Assembly (NCBI GenBank): GCA_000421045.1
Contig: ATWC01000003.1
Coordinates: forward strand, 94,108-158,107
Length of the DNA stretch: 64,000 bases
DNA from: Lachnospiraceae bacterium NK4A179
Lineage (GTDB): Bacteria; Bacillota; Clostridia; Lachnospirales; Lachnospiraceae
Reading direction: 5' to 3'
In this document: positions 56,962 through 64,000 of the stretch, piece after piece
Layout: each line of letters opens with the position of its first letter
Numbering within the stretch: position 1 is the stretch's first letter
Notes under the pieces: generated by a model
Databases searched by the model: none
What the model saw: only the letters and a program-made list of their open reading frames with translations
What the model was told of the DNA's origin: nothing
Program-made: the position numbers and the translations under genes

Positions 56962-57552
56962 GTGGATCCAATTAAGATTGGTACTTTTCTGAAAACACTC
57001 AGGAAAGAAAAGAATTTGACTCAAGAGCAGCTGGCAGAAAAGTTGGGTGTGTCCAATCGCACAGTATCCCGATGGGAGACCGGAACGAACATCCCCGATA
57101 TCAGCTTATTGTTGGAAATAGCTGAACTTTATGGAGTCACGATTCCGGAATTGATTGATGGAGAAAGGAAAAGCGAGAATATGAATGAAGAAGTAAAAGA
57201 AGTCGTTAGTAAGATGTCCGATTATGCAGAAACGGAAAAGACGACTATCCTAAAGAATGTTAGAACAGAGAGCCTGATGGGTGTTTGCACTTTGGCTGTG
57301 GTGATGCTGCTTGATATCTTTGGCATCCGTTCCTACAGCCAACTGACTGAAATGGTTTTTCTATACTGCCAGGTGTTTGTGTATGTATCAGTGGTGATGA
57401 TTTTCTTCCATGCCACCGGTTTATTGTATAAATTTAAACATGGGGATAGAGAAAGTAGCTTGCCAAAACCATTTCTTTTTCTGATTGCATTGGCCGCTGC
57501 AGCCGCAGTTGCATTTGGAATATGGTTTCTGTTTTCATTGATAGGACGATAA
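56962..57552 (+). CDS. XRE-family regulator with membrane helices
   Basis: A protein of 196 residues. The N-terminal helix-turn-helix (about 5-60) includes LRKEKNLTQEQLAEKLGVSN and VSRWETGTNIPDISLLLEIA. Residues 105-195 carry three membrane helices, so it is a membrane-tethered regulator of a type common in Clostridia. The start is GTG at 56962 with AAGGAGG 8 bp upstream. It begins a small operon with the zinc-ribbon and peptidase genes. Its target is unknown. Confidence 0.88.
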   Translation: MDPIKIGTFLKTLRKEKNLTQEQLAEKLGVSNRTVSRWETGTNIPDISLLLEIAELYGVTIPELIDGERKSENMNEEVKEVVSKMSDYAETEKTTILKNVRTESLMGVCTLAVVMLLDIFGIRSYSQLTEMVFLYCQVFVYVSVVMIFFHATGLLYKFKHGDRESSLPKPFLFLIALAAAAAVAFGIWFLFSLIGR

Positions 57553-57566
57553 ACGGAGGTATGCGT

Positions 57567-57743
57567 GTGTATAAGATTTGTATGAACTGCGGAAAGAAAT
57601 ATGACTTATCAGAAAAGAAATGCCACAATCGAAAATGCCCTGAGTGTGGAGGCAAGATGAAAACTCAGTATTCGGAAGAAGAACTAAAGGAGATTCAAAA
57701 GCAGAATGATGATATGGTCGTAATCAATACCTTGTTGATGTAG
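57567..57743 (+). CDS. Small zinc-ribbon protein
   Basis: A protein of 58 residues with two CxxC pairs: CMNCGKKYD and CHNRKCPECGG, so a zinc-binding fold is likely. The C-terminal half is charged and helical. The start is taken as GTG 57567, 7 bp after GGAGG; the ATG at 57561 is only 1 bp from it. It sits between the XRE regulator and the peptidase gene and is probably cotranscribed. The role is unknown. Confidence 0.65.
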   Translation: MYKICMNCGKKYDLSEKKCHNRKCPECGGKMKTQYSEEELKEIQKQNDDMVVINTLLM

Positions 57744-57753
57744 GATAGTGTTT

Positions 57754-58512
57754 ATGGAGATTGTAAGAATAAATTCAAAATACAAAAAAACTGTTTTGTT
57801 TATTACCATACCGATTGTCCTCGTGGCGGTTGTTGTGTTGCTGCTTCAATTCACCCGGTACGGTTATCTGATGACCCTACCATATCGGTCTGCTTTTACG
57901 GAAATTGATGAGCATGTCTATATCAACAAAGACTACGCCGGAGACAGACAGGAACTCATGGAAATGATTGGGCAGGCTAAGGATCGTGTAAATAATTTCT
58001 TTGGAGGATTGAGTTTTCAGGGCAATACGATCTTTATCATTTATGATGATGAAAATCTGAGGCGGAAAATCGGCGAAGATCATGCGGCGATTATCTTTAA
58101 TTTCCCTTCCGAGGTACGCTATATTTGTGTATCTGATGAATATCTTGAACTTGATATTCTGGCACACGAGATCACCCATGCAGAACTTCATGCACGTCTT
58201 TCAGCTGAAGCACAAAAGACAATTCCGACATGGTTTGATGAGGGGATTGCTATGCAAAACGATTACCGCGAGAGGTACAGTGAAGCACAATGGACCCAGC
58301 AGACCAACAATGGGGAAAATGCTGTTGCCCTTGAGGATATGGACACGCCGTCAGAATTTTATGCGGGGGAAGCGGAGGACAGGCGTTTCCGTTATCTGAA
58401 TGCGAAGCATGAACTCGATGTATGGATGACATCACATGGGCGGCAAGGTTTATTGGAATTGCTTGATAGGCTCAATGGCGGAGCAGATTTCAATACTGCA
58501 TATGGAAGTTAA
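57754..58512 (+). CDS. Membrane-anchored metallopeptidase of the MA clan (gluzincin-like)
   Basis: A protein of 252 residues: one membrane helix near the N-terminus (about 15-35), then an extracellular domain. AHEITHAELH is the HExxH zinc motif and TWFDEGIAM holds the downstream Glu ligand of the gluzincin type. The C-terminus ends abruptly at NTAYGS, where relatives usually continue. Directly after the stop there is a direct repeat resembling an insertion-sequence end. So truncation is possible. The start at ATG 57754 has AGGA about 8 bp upstream. Confidence 0.8.
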   Translation: MEIVRINSKYKKTVLFITIPIVLVAVVVLLLQFTRYGYLMTLPYRSAFTEIDEHVYINKDYAGDRQELMEMIGQAKDRVNNFFGGLSFQGNTIFIIYDDENLRRKIGEDHAAIIFNFPSEVRYICVSDEYLELDILAHEITHAELHARLSAEAQKTIPTWFDEGIAMQNDYRERYSEAQWTQQTNNGENAVALEDMDTPSEFYAGEAEDRRFRYLNAKHELDVWMTSHGRQGLLELLDRLNGGADFNTAYGS

Positions 58513-58517
58513 TTTCC

Positions 58518-58572
58518 AATTTGTCGGGATCAATTCAAATTCGCCGGGATGAACGATAGAGCGTTATCCCGG
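58518..58572. repeat. Short tandem repeat, possible insertion-sequence end remnant
   Basis: AATTTGTCGGGAT (58518-58530) and AATTCGCCGGGAT (58538-58550) repeat with a 20-bp period, matching at 11 of 13 positions. A complementary ATCCCGG at 58566-58572 makes an inverted partner. Such repeated AATTCGCCG words resemble the multiple terminal repeats of IS21-like elements as I remember them. No transposase is present. A scar is inferred. Confidence 0.5.
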
Positions 58573-58590
58573 AATTTATAATAGACACGA

Positions 58591-58680
58591 TTTAAAGTCT
58601 TTGACAATATTCGAGTATACCATTGCAACTTGATTTGATTGGCGGTATAATATAATCGAAATTTATCAAAGACTTTTAAA
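58591..58680 (+). promoter_or_regulatory. Promoter flanked by a 14-bp inverted repeat
   Basis: TTGCAA (58623-58628) and TATAAT (58646-58651) have a 17-bp spacer and make a good promoter for the ATPase gene. It is bracketed by TTTAAAGTCTTTGA (58591-58604) and its near-perfect inverse TCAAAGACTTTTAAA (58666-58680). The latter lies in the leader near the ribosome site. This could be an operator or an RNA hairpin. Confidence 0.6.
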
Positions 58681-58694
58681 ATTCTGGAGTGAAA

Positions 58695-60020
58695 ATGGAA
58701 TACACAAGAGCTAAATATGTAGACCGGCTGGTTGAAAGAAGACAAAACGGCCTGATCAAAGTGATAACAGGGGCAAGACGTTCAGGAAAATCATATCTGA
58801 TGAATGAATTGTATTATAAGTACCTTTTGGCTAGTGGCGTGCCAAGCGCCAATATTGTCAGGTTCGCATTTGATTCCGATGAGGATATCGATCTGCTTGA
58901 TTCGTATTTCCCTAATGAGGAGACGAAACTTGAACAGAAAAATGGAATCTATTATATAAATGCCAAGAAATTTAGAGCATATATCAAGGACAGGACAAAT
59001 GATAAAGACGATTTCTATCTGTTGCTTGATGAGGTTCAACTTCTGGATAATTTTATTGGTACCTTGAATGGTTTTCTACGTCATAAGAACTTAGATGTTT
59101 ATGTTACAGGTTCAAATTCAAGATTTCTTTCGTCGGACATAGCTACAGAGTTTAAGGGCAGAGGTACAATTGTACATGTTTTACCGCTCTCTTTTTCTGA
59201 ATATATGCAAGGGCAGACCATAAGTCCGCAGGAGGTATGGAAAGAGTATATTATAACCGGTGGAATTCCACTTGTTGCGCAGATGGTGGGAAGTGATGAA
59301 AAAATATCCTATTTAAAGTCTTTATGCGAGGAAACATATCTTAAAGATATAATAGCCCATAATAAAATAAAAAAGAAAACAGAACTGGCTGATACATTTA
59401 ACATCATAGCTTCAACGATTGGTTCACCGGTAAACGTGAGTAAAATCACGAACACTTTTAAAAGTGTTATGGGAAAAGAAATAACTGATGACACGATTGG
59501 AAATTTTCTTGGATATTTTGAGGATGCATTCGTTATATCAAAAGCCAGCAAGTACAATATAAAAGGCAGAAAATATATTGGGGCTCCATTCAAGTTATAC
59601 TTTGAAGACATCGGGGTAAGGAATGCCAGACTGAACTTCCGACAGATTGAAGAGACTCATATTATGGAAAACATCATATATAACGAACTTAGGTACAGAG
59701 GTTTTAATATTGATGTTGGAGAAGTAAACGTCAGCGAGAAGACCGAAAGGATAGATGTAAATGGAAAGTATATATATGCACAGAAAGCACTGGAAGTGGA
59801 TTTCATAGCATCTAAAGGAGATATAAAATACTATATTCAATCAGCACTTTCGATGGATGATGCTGATAAACAGTTGCAGGAAAAGAGAAGTCTTTATTAT
59901 ATTGATGATTCCTTTAAAAAGATAGTTGTAGCAAAAACTGGATTAAAGCCTTCTTATGATGAAAAGGGGATTATGATTATTGATCTGTTTGACTTTCTTA
60001 TGGATAAAGTTGAGCTATAG
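58695..60020 (+). CDS. AAA_14/DUF4143 ATPase
   Basis: A cytoplasmic protein of 441 residues. Walker A is GARRSGKS near residue 28 and Walker B is LLLDEVQLLDN near 113. VYVTGSNSRFLSSDIATEF and VLPLSFSEYMQ follow as sensor and family motifs. The C-terminal DUF4143 region ends with a restriction-like core, ALEVDFIASKG. Members of this common, scattered family have no firm function; they spread horizontally. The start at 58695 is preceded by GGAG. A strong promoter stands upstream. Confidence 0.88.
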   Translation: MEYTRAKYVDRLVERRQNGLIKVITGARRSGKSYLMNELYYKYLLASGVPSANIVRFAFDSDEDIDLLDSYFPNEETKLEQKNGIYYINAKKFRAYIKDRTNDKDDFYLLLDEVQLLDNFIGTLNGFLRHKNLDVYVTGSNSRFLSSDIATEFKGRGTIVHVLPLSFSEYMQGQTISPQEVWKEYIITGGIPLVAQMVGSDEKISYLKSLCEETYLKDIIAHNKIKKKTELADTFNIIASTIGSPVNVSKITNTFKSVMGKEITDDTIGNFLGYFEDAFVISKASKYNIKGRKYIGAPFKLYFEDIGVRNARLNFRQIEETHIMENIIYNELRYRGFNIDVGEVNVSEKTERIDVNGKYIYAQKALEVDFIASKGDIKYYIQSALSMDDADKQLQEKRSLYYIDDSFKKIVVAKTGLKPSYDEKGIMIIDLFDFLMDKVEL

Positions 60021-60029
60021 CATTTTAAA

Positions 60030-60542
60030 TTGGAATACATTTTTTGTGGGGTGGATATAGGAAGACCTTTTTTTATCAGTTGTGAGATATGGGGAACTGC
60101 AAATAAGGTTTCAGAGATTATAAAAGACATCTGTGGGAAAATTGACATCGATAATTTCTCGATAAATCCATTTTCCGACGGTATTGAGAATGTTTGCATT
60201 GTTGTAAATTGTCATCCTGATGAAAATCTAATTCGTGGCTGGGGAAAACCGAGAAAATACATTAATTATCAAAAGAGATATGCAGACATTCGCTTACCAA
60301 TTCCTTATGTTGAATTTATTTCGGCGGATTATGATCATCAGTATCTCATGGTGTTAAAGAATATAGTAGAGTCTATTAGGGTGATTGGAAATAAGTGTAA
60401 GAAAAGCAAAAAAGCCACTTTTGATAGTGAAGAATTGGTTAAAGTCATTCTCTCAAAAATGGAGATTTCAGAAGAAAGCCTAGATGAGGTTATAGGCGTG
60501 ATTCCTGATGAAAAGTACAGGGAATTAAAAAATGGATGGTAA
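60030..60542 (+). CDS. Imm44-like immunity protein
   Basis: A cytoplasmic protein of 170 residues. The recalled pattern of Imm44, an immunity family of polymorphic toxin systems, fits NPFSDGIENVCIVVNCHPDE, GWGKPRKYINY and IRLPIPYVEF. The match is from memory. No toxin gene is nearby, so it may be an orphan immunity gene. The start is TTG 60030 in the same frame as the preceding gene, with no ribosome site, so the true N-terminus or the integrity of the 5' end is uncertain. A terminator follows at 60573. Confidence 0.6.
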   Translation: MEYIFCGVDIGRPFFISCEIWGTANKVSEIIKDICGKIDIDNFSINPFSDGIENVCIVVNCHPDENLIRGWGKPRKYINYQKRYADIRLPIPYVEFISADYDHQYLMVLKNIVESIRVIGNKCKKSKKATFDSEELVKVILSKMEISEESLDEVIGVIPDEKYRELKNGW

Positions 60543-60572
60543 ATAAAATCGGAATATATATAAACAGGTACT

Positions 60573-60604
60573 AAAGGAGCTTTTTATGAGCTTCTTTTTG
60601 TTTA
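60573..60604 (+). terminator. Intrinsic terminator after the Imm44-like gene
   Basis: AAAGGAGCTT (60573-60582) pairs with GAGCTTCTTT (60588-60597), including two G-U wobble pairs, followed by TTGTTTAC. A further 8-bp hairpin, AATATGAC/GTCATATT, follows at 60614-60633. Confidence 0.55.
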
Positions 60605-60726
60605 CTTCTAAAGAATATGACTTTAGTCATATTGTAGTAATTTCTTTTTTCACTACAAAGAAGAATTTCACAAGTCTATAATGAATCCAAATGAAACAAA
60701 CAAATTGTGTTTATAGGAGAGAGTTG

Positions 60727-61338
60727 ATGGATATGAACAAGATGATTTCTAAACTTGGTTCAGCAATCGTAACAGTGACAGTATTTCTATTTGCAATATT
60801 TCTTCTGATCAATTTTTCTATGGGTGGCTATTTTATCTGCCTTATCCTACCGATAGGTTTTATCATGATGACGGCAGGGCTGAATAACGAGTGCGAAGGT
60901 GACCGCAAAGTTGCTGCTAATATAGGTTTGATTCTGGCGGCGGTGTATGGTACGTTTATAATGCTTGTTTATTTTTCACAGCTGACTACGGTAAATAACG
61001 AACAATTGAATGAACAAGCGTCAAAGCTATTAGAATTCGATAAGTTTGGGCTTATTTTTAACTACGATCTGCTTGGCTACGGTGTAATGGCGCTTTCTAC
61101 CTTCTTTACAGGACTATCAATGAAGCCTAAGAACAAGATAGATAAGTGGCTCAGAGCACTAATGATGATACACGGAGTGTTTTTCTTTAGTTGTACGTTT
61201 ATGCCAATTACGGGAATGTTCGTGAGAATGTCCTCTGGTGGTAACGGAATCGGCGGAAGGCTTGCTCTTGTTGCGTGGTGTGTTTATTTTCTGCCAATTG
61301 GGATACTGTCACTTCTTCATTTTCGTTCAGAAAAATAG
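60727..61338 (+). CDS. Unrecognised polytopic membrane protein
   Basis: A protein of 203 residues with five or six membrane helices, which I cannot assign to a family. The first helices span about 9-28 and 30-48; a soluble loop with NNEQLNEQASKLLEFDKF lies near 105-122. The last helices span about 155-200. The start at ATG 60727 follows AGGAGA by 5 bp; an upstream ATG at 60691 has no ribosome site. It stands alone between a terminator and an exonuclease remnant. Confidence 0.78.
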   Translation: MDMNKMISKLGSAIVTVTVFLFAIFLLINFSMGGYFICLILPIGFIMMTAGLNNECEGDRKVAANIGLILAAVYGTFIMLVYFSQLTTVNNEQLNEQASKLLEFDKFGLIFNYDLLGYGVMALSTFFTGLSMKPKNKIDKWLRALMMIHGVFFFSCTFMPITGMFVRMSSGGNGIGGRLALVAWCVYFLPIGILSLLHFRSEK

Positions 61339-61367
61339 ATATGCATAAGTTTTTCCACATCGTTTAG

Positions 61368-61565
61368 CAAAAAAAGTCGGTTGAAAAGGAAGCTGAATGC
61401 TTCGGAACCGGACGGCTGAAAAGCGGATATAAGGTTGAAGATATTCTTTGTATGCTTGGGGAAAGAAATAATATGGAATTGCATAATGCTTTAACTGATG
61501 CTGAGGATGAACTGCGCATTATAAAATATTTGCAGCATCCGATCAGAAAATATCCGGAATTATAG
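61368..61565 (+). pseudogene. Exonuclease (DEDDh) C-terminal remnant
   Basis: An open frame of 65 codons with no start codon in a suitable place ends at TAG 61565. It reads LKSGYKVEDILCML and then MELHNALTDAEDELRIIKYL, which matches the final motif (H-N-A-x-x-D-A) of DnaQ-like 3'-5' exonucleases. The earlier motifs are absent and the preceding sequence does not encode them. It is a decayed gene fragment. The intergenic space 61566-61662 holds nothing else I can identify. Confidence 0.75.
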
Positions 61566-61662
61566 CTTGAATATATATAAATATAAGCACCGGTAATTGG
61601 GGTGTATATTAAAACATAAGAATACTAAATGAGTCATTATAGTATGGAAGAGGAGAAGAGAA

Positions 61663-62214
61663 ATGAGCAGAGTTAATTTTGGAGCAAAACCCCTGATGTA
61701 TCCGCAACCAGTACTTATCATCGGAACTTATGATGAAAACGGTGTGCCAAATGCAATGAATGCGGCATGGGGGATCACAACGGATTTTAAGGAGATCACC
61801 ATCAGCCTGTCCGAGCACAAGACTACTGATAATCTTAAAGTCAGGAAGGCTTTTACCGTCAGCATGGCTACTGAAGATCAGGTCGTTCCCTGTGATTATG
61901 TGGGGATAGAGTCGGGAAGAAAGGTGGCTGATAAATTTGAGAAGGCTGGCTTTCATGCTACAAAGAGCGAATTTGTTGATGCGCCGCTGATCGATGAGCT
62001 GCCGCTTGCGTTGGAGTGTAACGTAAAGAGCTTCGAGGAAGGAATCCTCATCGGAGAGATCGTAAATGTATCTGCTGACGAGAGCGTGATTACTGACGGG
62101 GTGGTAGACATTAAGAAGTTAAAACCCATCAGTTTCGATCCGTTTGGGAATGCGTATTTCGGTGTGGGTGAGAAGGTCGGTGATGCCTTTAAGGCTGGAG
62201 AGGCGCTTAAGTAG
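61663..62214 (+). CDS. Flavin reductase-like / flavoredoxin family protein
   Basis: A cytoplasmic FMN-binding protein of 183 residues. Family features are PQPVLIIGTYDENGVPNAMN near the N-terminus, AWGITTDFKEITISLS, TVSMATEDQVVPCDYVG and a C-terminal PFGNAYFGVGEKVGDAFK segment. It probably handles electrons for flavin in an anaerobe. A good ribosome site (GGAAGAGGAGAAGAG) stands before the ATG. It is monocistronic. Confidence 0.92.
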   Translation: MSRVNFGAKPLMYPQPVLIIGTYDENGVPNAMNAAWGITTDFKEITISLSEHKTTDNLKVRKAFTVSMATEDQVVPCDYVGIESGRKVADKFEKAGFHATKSEFVDAPLIDELPLALECNVKSFEEGILIGEIVNVSADESVITDGVVDIKKLKPISFDPFGNAYFGVGEKVGDAFKAGEALK

Positions 62215-62300
62215 GTTGTATATCAAACCATCATAAAAGAGAATCCTAATGGAAAGGATTTAATAAGAATTGATTTTCTAAAAGGATGAAGAAAGCGTAT

Positions 62301-62990
62301 ATGAAAAAAATAGGATTGGTAGGAGGCACCGGGCCTGAATCTACAATTATGTATTATAAAGAATTAAATTCCAGAATTGATAAGATCACAGATGGAAAGC
62401 ATATGCCGGAGATCATTATTGAGAGCGTGGATTTCAGAAGAGCATGGGATTATGTTTCTTCGGGGGAATATTACCTTCTTAAGGAATATCTCTCCGAGAA
62501 AGTACATAGTCTGGAAAAAGCAGGCGCAGAAGTAATATCTTTGACGGCTGTGACAATGCATATTGTGTTTGAAGAATTGGTTAATGATACTGGTGTTTCG
62601 TTGATCAGTATTCCTAAAGCGGTCTGCAAAGAGGTAGAGAATAAAGGATATAAAAAGATACTTCTTCTTGGAACCATTTTTACAATGGAACAGGATTATA
62701 TGAAAAATGATTTCAAGAACGCAGGTATAGAAGTAGTTATTCCTGATGAAAATGATCGGAATCTTGTGGCAAAACGCATTTTTGAGGAGTTGGAACTGGG
62801 AATTGTTAAGGAAAGCACATTAAAAGAGTTTCAAAGCATAATAGATAAAATGCGGGATCAATATGGTATTGAAGCAGTCGTACTGGGGTGTACGGAACTT
62901 CCTCTTTTACTGAATTCGGAAAATTGTTCTGTTCCGTGCCTGGACAGCGTTGAAATACACATAAATGATTTGATCCATGAGGCTTTATAG
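62301..62990 (+). CDS. Aspartate/glutamate racemase family protein
   Basis: A cytoplasmic protein of 229 residues like YgeA and aspartate racemase. MKKIGLVGGTGPESTIMYY opens it and VVLGCTELPLLL carries the second catalytic cysteine. The first catalytic segment reads SLTAVTMHIVFEEL, with Thr in place of the usual Cys, as in YgeA-like broad racemases; the normally conserved Asn is Val here. It would make a D-amino acid, perhaps for wall use. Start 62301 fits the family length; ATG 62286 abuts its ribosome site. Confidence 0.88.
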   Translation: MKKIGLVGGTGPESTIMYYKELNSRIDKITDGKHMPEIIIESVDFRRAWDYVSSGEYYLLKEYLSEKVHSLEKAGAEVISLTAVTMHIVFEELVNDTGVSLISIPKAVCKEVENKGYKKILLLGTIFTMEQDYMKNDFKNAGIEVVIPDENDRNLVAKRIFEELELGIVKESTLKEFQSIIDKMRDQYGIEAVVLGCTELPLLLNSENCSVPCLDSVEIHINDLIHEAL

Positions 62991-63023
62991 GGGGATATAT
63001 TCCAGGATAATCAAGGAGATAGG

Positions 63024-63545
63024 ATGAAAAAGATAATTGTTCTCGGCTGCTCCGGCAGTGGCAAGAGCACTTTTGCCGTACAACTTCAAAATATAACGAA
63101 ATTGCCGCTTTATCATTTGGATAATATCTGGTGGAAACCCAATAGAACACATATTTCAAGAGATGAATTTGATAGAAAGCTTGATGATCTTGTTAATCGT
63201 GATAACTGGATTATAGATGGTGATTACAGTAGGACCTATGAAAAACGAATTGCTGCGTGTGATACTGTTTTCTTTTTAGATTATGATGTAGAAGTATGCT
63301 TGCAAGGGATTATAGATCGTGTTGGCAAAGAAAGAAGAGATATTCCGTGGACAGATAATAAACCGGATCCAGAATTGGTAAAACTAGTGAAGAATTATGA
63401 GACCGAGGACAAGCCTGTCTTAATTGAATTATTTAATAAATATTCGGATAAGGATATAATAATGCTTCATTCCAGGGAAGAAGCAAATGCCTTGCTCAAA
63501 AGAATTGGCAGCAATATGTGTGATTACTCCTATAAGAAAAGATAA
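63024..63545 (+). CDS. P-loop nucleotide kinase-like protein (FlaR/AAA_17-like)
   Basis: A cytoplasmic protein of 173 residues. VLGCSGSGKSTFA is Walker A. LPLYHLDNIWWKPN and WIIDGDYSRTYEKRIAACDT match the family often named topology modulation protein, related to adenylate kinases. A lid-like segment, IIDRVGKERRDIP, follows. The substrate is unknown. AAGGAG stands 7 bp before the ATG. A GNAT gene follows. Confidence 0.87.
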   Translation: MKKIIVLGCSGSGKSTFAVQLQNITKLPLYHLDNIWWKPNRTHISRDEFDRKLDDLVNRDNWIIDGDYSRTYEKRIAACDTVFFLDYDVEVCLQGIIDRVGKERRDIPWTDNKPDPELVKLVKNYETEDKPVLIELFNKYSDKDIIMLHSREEANALLKRIGSNMCDYSYKKR

Positions 63546-63576
63546 CTTACAGTTTAACGGAGGAAAGGGGGTTGTT

Positions 63577-64000
63577 ATGAAAAACGTGACTATAAAGAAA
63601 TTGTCCTTAGAATTAAAAGACGATTACCTTGATTTTTTTGATAATCGAGCATTTTCTGATAATAATCCCAATGGACCTTGTTATTGTACTTCGCCGAATC
63701 AAGATGAAAAAACTATAAAGCAAATGGTTAGTGAGTTCCAAGCGAATGGAGTAAAAGAAACCATTAGAAAATATGCAGTAGAGATGCTTGATAAAGGTAA
63801 TATAAGAGGATATCTGGCGTTTGATGGTGATATATCAATAGGCTGGTGTAATGCAGCCGATATTGATAGTTACAAAGGATTTGTGCCGGATTTTGCCAGA
63901 GATAATATGTGCGGAAAAACAATCTCGATTGTGTGTTTTGAAATAGCTCCTGAATATAGGGGCCAAGGTATAGCTTCAGCATTTATTGAACAAGTATGTG
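63577..64000 (+). CDS. GNAT-family N-acetyltransferase (5' part)
   Basis: A frame that starts at ATG 63577, after a GGAGG site at 63560-63564, and runs off the window. The 141 codons seen encode VTIKKLSLELKDDYLDFF, GPCYCTSPN, RGYLAFDGDISIGWCNAAD and finally FEIAPEYRGQGIASAFIE, the acetyl-CoA loop of GNAT enzymes. The C-terminal part is missing only because the window ends. The acceptor is unknown. Confidence 0.85.
   Translation, partial: MKNVTIKKLSLELKDDYLDFFDNRAFSDNNPNGPCYCTSPNQDEKTIKQMVSEFQANGVKETIRKYAVEMLDKGNIRGYLAFDGDISIGWCNAADIDSYKGFVPDFARDNMCGKTISIVCFEIAPEYRGQGIASAFIEQVC

Noticed and set aside
1..64000. tRNA, rRNA, tmRNA or RNase P RNA genes
   Set aside because: No recognisable tRNA arms with a CCA end, rRNA cores or tmRNA ends were seen by reading; a dedicated scan could not be run.

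Overview
The window looks like chromosomal DNA of an anaerobic Firmicute, most likely a Lachnospiraceae (Butyrivibrio-like) bacterium. The evidence is the uvrC / hprK / glucokinase / murB / whiA block, strong AGGAGG ribosome sites, moderate GC content, a rubrerythrin, DUF1846, and several cyclic-di-GMP proteins. No rRNA, tRNA or CRISPR array was seen. The assignment rests on family recognition by eye, not on a search.

Layout. (1) 1-4.3 kb: the 3' end of an EAL phosphodiesterase, an anion permease, rubrerythrin, a 232-bp element with a perfect 33-bp inverted repeat, and a divergent HD-GYP-like protein. (2) 4.3-11.7 kb: a GH2 beta-mannosidase converging on a minus-strand operon of a NAGPA-type phosphodiester glycosidase, an unknown membrane-anchored protein and a secreted CotH kinase / Cthe_2159 fusion. 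(3) 11.8-31.3 kb: a plus-strand run of fourteen genes with no gap above about 60 bp. It holds pgi, a 2-hydroxyacid dehydrogenase, cardiolipin synthase, DUF1846, a glycosyltransferase, ftsH, uvrC, an SGNH-like protein, a YidC-like/sulfatase fusion, hprK, glucokinase, murB, an acyltransferase and whiA. (4) 31.3-34 kb: a minus-strand TraX-like protein, a GNAT protein and a PP-loop protein. (5) 34-54.5 kb: a surface-glycan cluster. It encodes capsule-type, GT2, fucosyltransferase-like and GT-C glycosyltransferases, a TupA-like ATP-grasp protein, a DUF6625 protein, a second YidC-like/sulfatase fusion, a hexapeptide acetyltransferase, an ABC flippase and an SMR-type flippase pair, with Tad-pilus-like orphans (TadZ-like and CpaA-like). 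(6) 54.5-56.4 kb: a GGDEF-EAL protein. (7) 56.4-64 kb: an accessory tail with an inverted repeat array, an XRE regulator, a zinc ribbon, a metallopeptidase with an insertion-sequence-like scar, a DUF4143 ATPase, an Imm44-like orphan, an exonuclease remnant and small metabolic enzymes.

How the genes fit together: cytoplasmic glycosyltransferases probably build lipid-linked sugars. The ABC exporter and the SMR pair could flip them, GT-C enzymes could extend them outside, and acyltransferases and the YidC/sulfatase proteins could decorate them. The most unusual feature is the pair of roughly 900-residue proteins that join a YidC/Oxa1-like domain to further membrane helices and an LtaS/sulfatase-type catalytic domain. 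In both, the conserved groove arginine of YidC is asparagine (Asn43), while the Asp, Thr and Asp-His signature of the catalytic domain is kept. This suggests a YidC fold repurposed for modification of a surface polymer.
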